Assembly (NCBI GenBank): GCA_000695745.1
Contig: ASHK01000163.1
Span: forward strand, 1 to 6,019
Length of the DNA stretch: 6,019 nucleotides
From: Vibrio madracius
Lineage (GTDB): Bacteria > Pseudomonadota > Gammaproteobacteria > Enterobacterales > Vibrionaceae
Reading direction: 5' to 3'
Every line of letters begins with the position of its first letter. Positions within the stretch are counted from its first letter, which is position 1. Under the pieces are notes generated by a model. It was not told the origin of the DNA and searched no databases. It was given only the letters and a program-made list of their open reading frames with translations. The translations under genes and the position numbers were made by a program. This document shows, piece after piece, positions 1 to 5,623 of this stretch.

Positions 1-506
1 TTCACAATAACTTTATCGATATAGCGGTATCTGAAGACTTCCAACCCAAATTGGCTTTAGGTCAAAAGGTCGCGTTTACTAATGACGCTTATAGTGACAA
101 GGTCTTCTTAGCGGTTGTGTCTGCAATTCAGCCGTCTTCAGATCAACAATCCCACAACATCAGTGTACGCGCCAAAGTTCAAGGCGAGGGCAACCAACTC
201 GTGAGTGGCATGTACGTCAATGCACAAATCACACTCAGTAGTAAGACTGTAGTTGTTCCTATCCCTAAGGTAGCGATCTCATATTCACTTTATGGCGATA
301 GCGTATTTGTTGTCAAAAATGCTCAGGGAAAACAGGTTGTTGAGCAGAAACTGATAGAAATCGGACCCCGTAAAGATGATTGGGTTGGCATTGTGTCGGG
401 GCTCAACCCCGGCGAAATCGTGGTCACCTCAAATCAGCAGCAACTTAAAAAAGACACCGAAGTTAAGCTCAATAACTCAACTGTTTTTCCTAAATCTATT
501 CACTAA
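1..506 (+). CDS. Periplasmic membrane fusion protein of an RND efflux pump (HlyD/AcrA family), C-terminal part, 5' end outside window
   Basis: The frame is open from base 3 to the TAA at 504-506 and gives 167 residues, so the gene starts upstream of the window. The TTG at 51 is not the real start, because coding-like sequence (FIDIAVSEDFQPKLALGQKV) runs in from the left edge. The part seen covers the end of the beta-barrel domain, with the family-typical LxxGMYVNAQITL segment, and then the membrane-proximal domain (VVPIPKVAISYSLYGDSVFVV, later GLNPGEIVVTSNQQQLKKDTEV). Proteins of this family are anchored in the inner membrane and link the RND permease to an outer-membrane channel. The hairpin and lipoyl parts lie outside the window. 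The permease gene starts 13-16 bases after the stop, so the two are almost certainly cotranscribed. The frame shows no damage, unlike the next two genes. Confidence 0.9.
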   Translation, partial: HNNFIDIAVSEDFQPKLALGQKVAFTNDAYSDKVFLAVVSAIQPSSDQQSHNISVRAKVQGEGNQLVSGMYVNAQITLSSKTVVVPIPKVAISYSLYGDSVFVVKNAQGKQVVEQKLIEIGPRKDDWVGIVSGLNPGEIVVTSNQQQLKKDTEVKLNNSTVFPKSIH

Positions 507-659
507 ATAACTAGGCAACATGATGAATTTTACAGATATATTCATAAAAAGACCGGTTCTTGCGACCGTACTGAGCCTAGTGTTATTAGTGCTAGGAGTT
601 AAAGCGTTTTTTGAGCTCAGGTTCGACAATATCCAGAAATTGAGACTGGGGTCATCACA

Positions 660-1952
660 GTGACAACCACTTATCCAGGTGCGAGTTCAACCAGTGTTCA
701 AGGCTATGTTACTCAACCTCTGCAAGCACAAATAGCGCAAGCAGAAGGCATTGATTATATGACATCGGAAAGCAGTCTCGGAAAGTCTCTAATTACAGTA
801 AACCTGAAATTGGACTACCCGACGGATAAAGCACTGACCGAAATATTGTCATTAGTTCAGCAGGTGAAATACCGCTTACCCGCAGGAACTCAAGACCCAA
901 GTATTTTGAAATCAACCTCTCAGTCGCCGATCCTTTATGTCTCGTTCTCAAGCGACCGTTTGGCTACTCAGCAAATTTCAGATTATGTGAGCCGAGTGGT
1001 TAAGCCAACGTTTTCTACGGTGGATGGAGTCTCTAAAGTCGACTTGTTAGGTCAGAGTGACTTTGCGATGCGCATTTGGCTCAACCCAACTAAATTGGCG
1101 GCGTTTGGTTTGACGGCTGCAGATGTACAAACAGCAATTCAAGGTAATAACTCGGTCAGTGCCGCAGGTAAATTGAAAGCGGATTATATTGAAATCGATA
1201 TCAATGCTCACACAGATGCTTCATCTGTTGAAGAATTCAAAAAGATGGTACTGAAAGCCGAGAATGGTCAGTTGATTCACCTAGAAGACGTAGCAACCAT
1301 CGAACTAGGAGCGAATACATATGATTCTCGCGTATTGTTTAATGGAACTAGCTCAATCACCACCGCGATCAGCAACACCTCAACCTCTAACCCATTAACC
1401 GTAGTTGAAGGTCTGTATGAGGTGCTTCCTGCGATAACGGACACTCTACCACTCGGTTTAAATGCTGAAGTGGTGTACGACTCAACAAAATTTATCGACA
1501 GTTCAATTAAAGAAGTGACCAAAACGCTCATTGAAGCTGCGCTCATTGTAATCATCATTATTCTCGCTTTCTTGGGTTCCATGCGAGCGATGGTCATTCC
1601 ATTGATCACGATTCCACTTTCATTAATAGGCTCGTTATTTTTAATGATGTCGATGGGTTTTAGCATCAACTTATTGACGCTATTGGCGATGGTCTTAGCT
1701 ATCTCATTGGTGGTTGATGATGCGATCGTCGTGGTTGAAAACACTTTTCGTCACCTTGAAGAAGGCGCAGCGCCTGTTCAAGCTGCTATTGAAAGTGCCA
1801 GAGAAATCGCCGGTTCCGTTATTGCCATGACCATAACGCTTGCTGCGGTGTATGCGCCTATTGGTTTCATGGGAGGCTCACCGGAAAGCTGTTTACTGAG
1901 TTTGCATTCACTCTTGCAGGTGCAGTACTTATCTCCGGTTTTATTGCGTTGA
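660..1952 (+). CDS. Segment 1 of the broken RND permease: N-terminal porter domain and transmembrane helices 2-5
   Basis: This is the largest intact stretch of the N-terminal half of the permease at 520-3595. The true frame is readable from 621; the GTG at 660 is internal, not a start. It holds the first periplasmic loop (porter and docking subdomains, repaired residues about 47-330), then TM2 (about 334-353, EAALIVIIIILAFLG), TM3 (about 357-379), TM4 with the Asp pair 399-400, and TM5 (about 430-452). The last 25 residues before the TGA at 1950-1952 are out of frame. The correct reading there is L-T-G-K-L-F-T-E-F-A-F-T-L-A-G in the next frame. An automatic annotation would probably call this as a separate 430-residue protein. 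Confidence 0.8.
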   Translation: MTTTYPGASSTSVQGYVTQPLQAQIAQAEGIDYMTSESSLGKSLITVNLKLDYPTDKALTEILSLVQQVKYRLPAGTQDPSILKSTSQSPILYVSFSSDRLATQQISDYVSRVVKPTFSTVDGVSKVDLLGQSDFAMRIWLNPTKLAAFGLTAADVQTAIQGNNSVSAAGKLKADYIEIDINAHTDASSVEEFKKMVLKAENGQLIHLEDVATIELGANTYDSRVLFNGTSSITTAISNTSTSNPLTVVEGLYEVLPAITDTLPLGLNAEVVYDSTKFIDSSIKEVTKTLIEAALIVIIIILAFLGSMRAMVIPLITIPLSLIGSLFLMMSMGFSINLLTLLAMVLAISLVVDDAIVVVENTFRHLEEGAAPVQAAIESAREIAGSVIAMTITLAAVYAPIGFMGGSPESCLLSLHSLLQVQYLSPVLLR

Positions 1953-3229
1953 CGTTAACGCCAATGATGACCTCAAAGATGCTCAACAAGCAGATACTTC
2001 AAGGCGCAATGGTAATAAAAATCGACAATGTTATCTCAAGGGTGACTCATCATTATCAAAATCTCTTGGCTACAGTACTAAACAATCGTTTGTTGGTATG
2101 GCCTTTAGTGGTCACTTTTTTGGTTTCACTAGTGTTTATGTTTACTCATACCGCGAGTGAACTGGCTCCTCAAGAGGACCAAGGCGTTGTAATTTTGATG
2201 GGGCAGGGGCCGTCGCAAGCAAACACGGACTATCTTAGTCAGTTTACTCAATCGTTGGACAAAACCATCAACAGTTACCCGGAGACTGAAATGTCGATGA
2301 TGGTTAATGGCTATCAGAAAGACAATCAGTTCTTTGGTCTTGGCGTGTTGAAAGATTGGGATTCAAGAGAAGCATCAGTAAAAGACATTATGACGCGGTT
2401 CCAAAAGGATACGGTCGATTTCCCTGGATTACAGGTATTTACGATTTCGCCCCCAGACCTGCCCGGTACTTCACAAGGATTACCGTTTCAAATGGTATTG
2501 AAAACACCGACAGGAACTTATGAGGAGCTCTACCAGTATGCGGAACAAATGAAAGAGTATGCGGTAGAGAGTGGCAAATTTATTTATGTTCAGAATGACT
2601 TAGAGTTTAACAAGCCTCAGCTAGAAATTACGATAAACCGAGATAAAGCGGCATTGATGAATGTGAATGCGCAAGAGATCGGAAATGTGCTAACCCGTTA
2701 TGTGAGTGAAGGTTTCATTAATTATTTTGCACTCAACGAACGAAGCTATCAGGTGATTACTCAAGTTAAGCGCTCAGACCGAAGCTCTTGGAATGACATC
2801 GACCACTACTATGTGCGTTCAAATAACGGCACCATGGTCCCACTTGCTGCGCTTATCGCTATCAAACAGAGTGTGCAACCTTCGGCGGTGGATCAGTTTC
2901 AACAGCTCAACAGTGCAACCATTGAAGCCAAGATGATGCCGGGGGTGAGTATTGGTGAAGCGTATGCAGTGATGCAAGCGGGGGCAAAGCAAATTCTTCC
3001 CGCGTCGTATGCCACAGATTCATCAGGACAGTTGCGTCAGTACGTTCAAGAAGGGGCATCACTGGTTTCAACTTTTGCCCTCGCGCTTGTCATCATCTAT
3101 CTCGTTTTGGCTGCTCAGTTCGAGAGTTTTAAAGACCCACTGATCGTATTGACCAGCGTGCCTTTGTCGATATTTGGCGCCATGATTCCTCTGTATTTAG
3201 GTGTCGATACTCTCAATTATTTACACTGA
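1949..3229 (+). CDS. Segment 2 of the broken RND permease: TM7, C-terminal porter domain, TM8-TM9
   Basis: This is the middle-to-C-terminal stretch of the permease at 520-3595. The true frame is readable from 1880 and includes TM6 (about 459-480). TM7 follows near 526-546, then ASELAPQEDQGVVI leads into the second periplasmic loop (about 550-840). TM8 carries the conserved LAAQFESFKDP motif and TM9 reads PLIVLTSVPLSIFGAMIPLYLG. The TTG at 1949 is an internal codon with no ribosome-binding site and should not be taken as a start. The TGA at 3227-3229 arises only because of the extra T at 3217-3222. The last residues (NYLH) are out of frame and should read NIYTE or NYYTE. Confidence 0.8.
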   Translation: MTLTPMMTSKMLNKQILQGAMVIKIDNVISRVTHHYQNLLATVLNNRLLVWPLVVTFLVSLVFMFTHTASELAPQEDQGVVILMGQGPSQANTDYLSQFTQSLDKTINSYPETEMSMMVNGYQKDNQFFGLGVLKDWDSREASVKDIMTRFQKDTVDFPGLQVFTISPPDLPGTSQGLPFQMVLKTPTGTYEELYQYAEQMKEYAVESGKFIYVQNDLEFNKPQLEITINRDKAALMNVNAQEIGNVLTRYVSEGFINYFALNERSYQVITQVKRSDRSSWNDIDHYYVRSNNGTMVPLAALIAIKQSVQPSAVDQFQQLNSATIEAKMMPGVSIGEAYAVMQAGAKQILPASYATDSSGQLRQYVQEGASLVSTFALALVIIYLVLAAQFESFKDPLIVLTSVPLSIFGAMIPLYLGVDTLNYLH

Positions 3230-3274
3230 GGTTGGCTGGTCACGCTCATAGGCCTTATTAGTAAACACGGTATC

Positions 3275-3595
3275 TTGATTGTTGAGTTTGCTAACCAAAC
3301 TCAACCTGAATTCGCTGGTGATAAGATTGCTGCTGTTAAGAAAGCGGCAACAGAGCGTCTACGTCCGGTTCTTATGACAACAGCAGCGATGGTCATTGGT
3401 GTCGTCCCTTTGTTAACCGCGGCAGGTGCAGGCGCACAAAGTCGTTTCTCAATCGGCTTAGTGATCACTGTCGGGATGACGATAGGCACTTTGTTTACGT
3501 TGTTTGTGGTACCAACCGTCTATACCTTCCTTGCGGATGACCATTCGGGAAAGGTAGCGGGTCAATCACAGTCTGTTTTAGCTAACGAGCAATAG
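3275..3595 (+). CDS. Segment 3 of the broken RND permease: end of TM10, TM11 and TM12
   Basis: This is the C-terminal end of the permease at 520-3595. The true frame resumes at 3239, just after the compensating C loss at 3236/3237, so the proton-relay Lys 915 (codon 3263-3265) belongs here, upstream of the TTG at 3275. TM11 is seen in RLRPVLMTTAAMVIGVVP, with the conserved Arg and Thr of the relay, and TM12 in FSIGLVITVGMTIGTLFTLF. A short polar tail ends at the TAG at 3593-3595. It has no independent start signal. The barrel protein gene begins five bases after the stop. Confidence 0.78.
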   Translation: MIVEFANQTQPEFAGDKIAAVKKAATERLRPVLMTTAAMVIGVVPLLTAAGAGAQSRFSIGLVITVGMTIGTLFTLFVVPTVYTFLADDHSGKVAGQSQSVLANEQ

Positions 3596-3600
3596 CCGAG

Positions 3601-3963
3601 ATGGTGGTAAACAACAAAACGCCAAGGAGGGCGTTAGCTGTCGGGGTGATCGCCACTATGCTGTTTGCTTTCCCCTGCTCACCCTTGTATGCGAATACCG
3701 GTCGCGGTGAGCAGCATTCGGTTGTGTCGCTATCAGAAGTGGTATTTATCGAGAACCCTCAAGAAGCCGAAAGTACCCTAGAGCATTATAAACAGGCGAT
3801 CAAAGCGAATGAAGAGAAGCAAAAGCGATGTACTGATAACTGCGTGGCACTAAAAAAACAGCGACAAGCACTCAAACAAAGTGAAAAAGAGTTCATCAAA
3901 AAAACGGGCTTCCTTTGTTATCCATCTTGGGCGGTCCGGGTTATATGCCCGAAACGGGGTTGA
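3601..3963 (+). CDS. Segment 1 of the broken Omp85-family protein: signal peptide and periplasmic helical stretch
   Basis: This piece has the true start of the gene at 3601-4945 and would be called as a 120-residue protein. Residues 1-104 are genuine. The last 16 (LCYPSWAVRVICPKRG) are out of frame, and the real continuation is P-L-L-S-I-L-G-G-P-G in the next frame. The stretch EHYKQAIKANEEKQKRC and on to LKQSEKEFIKK is rich in Lys, Glu and Gln and looks like a helix or short coiled coil. Only a weak ribosome-binding site (CGAG) precedes the ATG, so translation may be coupled to the permease. Confidence 0.75.
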   Translation: MVVNNKTPRRALAVGVIATMLFAFPCSPLYANTGRGEQHSVVSLSEVVFIENPQEAESTLEHYKQAIKANEEKQKRCTDNCVALKKQRQALKQSEKEFIKKTGFLCYPSWAVRVICPKRG

Positions 3964-4442
3964 TGCTCGCACTGGGTGGTCTCTATTCATTTAGCACAGA
4001 TCGAAAGAGCAGAGCGCTGCAGCGCTCAAGCATCAGTCTGGTTGGCATCAGCAACAAGATGGAGTCTGGGATTGGTTTTGGGTTGCGCTCAAAACAGAAT
4101 TTATTCTTCGATAACAACAATATTCGTTATGTAGGCCGCCTCAGTTTTGGCAACCAGAGTGAATACTATTGGGGAGTAGGGTACGACAAGGGCGTGGCTC
4201 AATCGCAAAGTAGTGATACTTCGATGGATTACCAATTCGTCGATTACGATGCAGATCTGACGTTTCGCGTCAAAACCAATTGGTATATCGGTCCGGTTTT
4301 TCGATTGCGCTACTACAACCCTAAAGGGCAGACTTACCGGATAGTGCAACGTCGGATGATAACTTTACCACTTATCAAGACAAACCCTTGTCTGTTGGTG
4401 TCGGTGCAACTCTTCAATACGATACTCGTGATGTCACAGTGA
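3915..4442 (+). CDS. Segment 2 of the broken Omp85-family protein: first half of the beta-barrel
   Basis: This piece covers repaired residues 106-246 of the gene at 3601-4945. The TTG at 3915 is internal. It shows alternating barrel strands, for example IGFGLRSKQNLFF, IRYVGRLSFGNQSEYYWGVGYD, DADLTFRVKTNWYIGPVFRLRYYNP. After the Tyr codon at 4335-4337 one C is missing, so the residues from 4338 to the TGA at 4440-4442 are an artefact of the wrong frame. Confidence 0.72.
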   Translation: MLSILGGPGYMPETGLMLALGGLYSFSTDRKSRALQRSSISLVGISNKMESGIGFGLRSKQNLFFDNNNIRYVGRLSFGNQSEYYWGVGYDKGVAQSQSSDTSMDYQFVDYDADLTFRVKTNWYIGPVFRLRYYNPKGQTYRIVQRRMITLPLIKTNPCLLVSVQLFNTILVMSQ

Positions 4443-4945
4443 ACGCTTGGCATGGCATCTTTTTAGGGCTTGAAGCCACCAATTACAGTTCAACGTTTGG
4501 TAGCGATAATGACTATATCAAGGCCTCCATCGATTACCGTTACTACTATTCGTTCGCGAAAGGAAAAGTGGTCGCGCTGTATAACAAATTGCAATGGAGC
4601 CAAGGGGATGTGCCTTACTACGATTTGCCAACGCTAGGTGGGCAAGATTCGATGCGAGGAATATATCAAGGACGATATCGAGATAGCGTTGCTGTTGAAA
4701 ATACCTTGGAATATCGATGGACGATTCGAAGTGCGCAAGGAGAACTGACTAAGCATGGACTAACGTTCTGGGCAGGACTGGGCTCAGTGGATTCCTCATT
4801 GGATGAGGTTTACTCCAATCTGCTTTATAGCTATGGCATCGGCTATAGATATGAGCTTCAACCACGAATGAATGTTCGGGTTGATTTTGGGATAGGAAGC
4901 AATGATGACAAAGGCTTCTATTTAACCTTTACCGAAGCGTTTTAA
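4388..4945 (+). CDS. Segment 3 of the broken Omp85-family protein: second half of the barrel with the RG loop motif
   Basis: This is the C-terminal part of the gene at 3601-4945. Correct reading starts at 4340 (D-S-A-T-S-D-D-N-F-T-T-Y), upstream of the TTG at 4388, which is internal. It carries LQYDTRDVTVNAWHGIFLGLEATNY, a strand pattern typical of the D15/Omp85 surface antigen domain, then the loop motif at 4634-4684 and the closing strands ending in Phe 448. The TAA is at 4943-4945. A run of six C (4946-4951) lies directly after the stop. Confidence 0.78.
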   Translation: MSVGVGATLQYDTRDVTVNAWHGIFLGLEATNYSSTFGSDNDYIKASIDYRYYYSFAKGKVVALYNKLQWSQGDVPYYDLPTLGGQDSMRGIYQGRYRDSVAVENTLEYRWTIRSAQGELTKHGLTFWAGLGSVDSSLDEVYSNLLYSYGIGYRYELQPRMNVRVDFGIGSNDDKGFYLTFTEAF

Positions 4946-4962
4946 CCCCCCTTATTATTTTT

Positions 4963-4968
4963 GAGGAG
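4963..4968 (+). promoter_or_regulatory. Ribosome-binding site of the lipoprotein gene
   Basis: GAGGAG lies four bases before the ATG at 4973. It decides the start: the in-frame TTG at 4961 overlaps this site and cannot be the initiator. It is the strongest Shine-Dalgarno match seen in the operon. Confidence 0.7.
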
Positions 4969-4972
4969 TCAC

Positions 4973-5311
4973 ATGAATAAGAAACTGTTATTAATTAGTC
5001 TAATGACCTCTTTGGCGACAATGGGCTGCACCAGTACCCAAGAGTTCTTAAATGAGCATCAATCAATGGCGTCCGAAGCGGCACTAAACCGAGCCAAGTT
5101 TGAACTGAGTTGTCAAACCGTCGAAACAACGATATTGAATAAAAAGACCATTGATCTTTATCGCTTCGAGGTCCCTCAATATCAGGTTGGGGTCTCAGGT
5201 TGCGGTAAAAAAGCGGTATATCAAGTGAACTGCAATCCTGAGAGCGGTTGTATGGTTTACGACAACAAAGACGCACCATTTTCAGATGAGAGCTCAACGA
5301 GGGAAAAATAA
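4973..5311 (+). CDS. Small cysteine-rich lipoprotein, last gene of the efflux operon
   Basis: The 112-residue protein starts MNKKLLLISLMTSLATMGC. It has a basic N-terminus, a hydrophobic core and Cys 19 as the likely lipidation site. The lipobox is atypical, with Thr-Met-Gly before the Cys rather than Leu-Ala-Gly. Thr at +2, not Asp, suggests sorting to the outer membrane. The mature part has four more cysteines (47, 77, 87, 93) and the motif VGVSGCGKKAVYQVNC. Similar GCGxxAxY motifs recur in small gammaproteobacterial lipoproteins of unknown function; that comparison is from memory. It lies 27 bases after the barrel gene and ends at a terminator, so it is the last gene of the operon. A role as a partner of the barrel protein is possible but unproven. 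The frame is intact. Confidence 0.82.
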   Translation: MNKKLLLISLMTSLATMGCTSTQEFLNEHQSMASEAALNRAKFELSCQTVETTILNKKTIDLYRFEVPQYQVGVSGCGKKAVYQVNCNPESGCMVYDNKDAPFSDESSTREK

Positions 5312-5321
5312 CACTCGCCAG

Positions 5322-5355
5322 CGGCATACAAGCTAGTTCGACGTATGCCGTTTTT
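5322..5355 (+). terminator. Rho-independent terminator closing the efflux operon
   Basis: Eight perfect base pairs (CGGCATAC at 5322-5329 with GTATGCCG at 5343-5350) enclose a 13-base loop and are followed at once by TTTTTGTCTT. The stem starts 11 bases after the lipoprotein stop codon. Confidence 0.85.
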
Positions 5356-5408
5356 GTCTTACCCACACCCTAGCTGCCATCCTTCCATTTTTTGGCGAGA
5401 CCAAAAGG

Positions 5409-5438
5409 TTGTCGTTTCTAAAAGTGCTTAAATCTAAT
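5409..5438 (+). promoter_or_regulatory. Weak candidate sigma-70 promoter in the intergenic region
   Basis: TTGTCG (5409-5414, four of six consensus bases) and TCTAAT (5433-5438, five of six) are separated by 18 bases. No open frame follows, so it could only drive a small RNA. Matches this good arise by chance in AT-rich sequence, so this is a lead only. Confidence 0.18.
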
Positions 5439-5499
5439 AAAACTACCCCACCACTTTTGTCATCAAGACAAAGAGAGTGATGAAAGTAAATTAATCTAT

Positions 5500-5513
5500 C
5501 AGCAGCGCTGCTG
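5500..5513. repeat. Perfect 14-bp palindrome
   Basis: CAGCAGCGCTGCTG is its own reverse complement. It could be a dimeric protein-binding site or half of a structured RNA. No neighbouring copy was seen, and neither flanking gene starts here, so a promoter-operator role is not supported. Confidence 0.5.
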
Positions 5514-5581
5514 GAGACGAAACAAAGACGCGGCACTCATGCCTTGTGTGTTAATAGCGAGGAGAGGTTAAGGCGAAGGGG

Positions 5582-5614
5582 AATAAAAATCCCCGATATG
5601 GTCAATATCGGGGA
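5582..5614 (-). terminator. Rho-independent terminator of the minus-strand gene
   Basis: A ten-pair stem (TCCCCGATAT at 5590-5599 with ATATCGGGGA at 5605-5614) encloses a five-base loop. Read on the minus strand it is followed by ATTTTTATTC, a U-rich tail. It lies ten bases past the stop codon at 5624-5626. On the plus strand the stem has no T run behind it, so it acts mainly for the minus-strand gene. Confidence 0.85.
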
Positions 5615-5623
5615 AGGTGCTGT

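Larger units (their letters stand above)
520..3595 (+). pseudogene. RND (HAE-1 family) multidrug efflux permease, reading frame broken by four one-base indels
   Basis: This is an inner-membrane proton/drug antiporter subunit of the AcrB/MexB superfamily, pairing with the MFP upstream. ATGATG offers starts at 520 and 523. I prefer 523 because the weak AGG at 513-515 then has better spacing and the protein begins MNFTDIFIKRPVLATVLS. The frame breaks at 618/619 (C lost), 1877/1878 (C lost), 3217-3222 (T gained) and 3236/3237 (C lost). Repair gives exactly 1024 residues, the usual family size. Proton-relay residues are present: the Asp pair at repaired 399-400 in VVDDAIVVVEN (AcrB D407/D408) and Lys 915 in GLISKHGILIVEFA (AcrB K940). 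Unrepaired, translation stops at 661-663 after 46 residues. The substrate cannot be deduced. I see no decay between the breaks, so sequence error is a serious alternative to a true pseudogene. Confidence 0.88.
3601..4945 (+). pseudogene. BamA/TamA (Omp85) family outer-membrane beta-barrel protein without POTRA domains, frame broken twice
   Basis: The ATG at 3601 opens a signal peptide (RRALAVGVIATMLFAFPCSPLYA, likely cut after Ala 31). A charged, probably helical stretch follows (about 52-102) with Cys 77 and Cys 81. The barrel begins at about residue 104 with GGPGYMPETGLMLALGGLYSF. The frame breaks at 3912/3913 and 4338/4339, each explained by one lost C. Repair gives exactly 448 residues. 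The family hallmark lies in LGGQDSMRGIYQGRYRD, a form of the (V/I)RG(F/Y) loop motif with Arg 353. The protein ends in Phe (YLTFTEAF), the usual signal of outer-membrane barrels. About 70 residues between signal peptide and barrel leave no room for a set of POTRA domains. It starts five bases after the permease stop, so it belongs to the same operon. Its role beside an efflux pump is unknown. Unrepaired, it would stop after 120 residues. Confidence 0.85.
5361..5589. other. Intergenic region between two converging transcription units, no gene seen
   Basis: I find no convincing coding sequence on either strand. The open frames here lack ribosome-binding sites and family-like composition. The region contains a small hairpin (TTTGTC at 5456-5461 with GACAAA at 5467-5472), the palindrome at 5500-5513 and a purine-rich stretch (about 5560-5582). 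A weak plus-strand promoter-like pair is listed separately. Confidence 0.5.

Noticed and set aside
1277..1744. 155-codon open frame on the minus strand inside the permease
   Set aside because: It is the antisense shadow of conserved permease sequence, including the Asp-pair region, and has no family-like content.
1949..1960. Permease split into two genuine overlapping genes at 1949-1952
   Set aside because: The supposed second start is a TTG without a ribosome-binding site inside TM6, and conserved sequence continues upstream of it in the same frame.
3301..3489. 62-codon minus-strand open frame in the permease C-terminus
   Set aside because: Antisense shadow of TM11 and TM12.
4101..4349. 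82-codon minus-strand open frame in the barrel gene
   Set aside because: It overlaps well-supported barrel strands on the plus strand.
4995..5366. 123-codon minus-strand open frame over the lipoprotein gene and terminator
   Set aside because: It runs through the terminator hairpin and antisense to a gene with a good ribosome-binding site and signal peptide.
5333..5536. 67-codon minus-strand open frame in the intergenic region
   Set aside because: It has no ribosome-binding site and no recognisable content, and it ends inside the operon terminator hairpin.
5560..5582. Possible integron attC/VCR-like repeat, prompted by GTTAAGGC near the purine-rich stretch
   Set aside because: Only a single loose core-like motif is present, with no paired core site and no imperfect palindrome of the right size.
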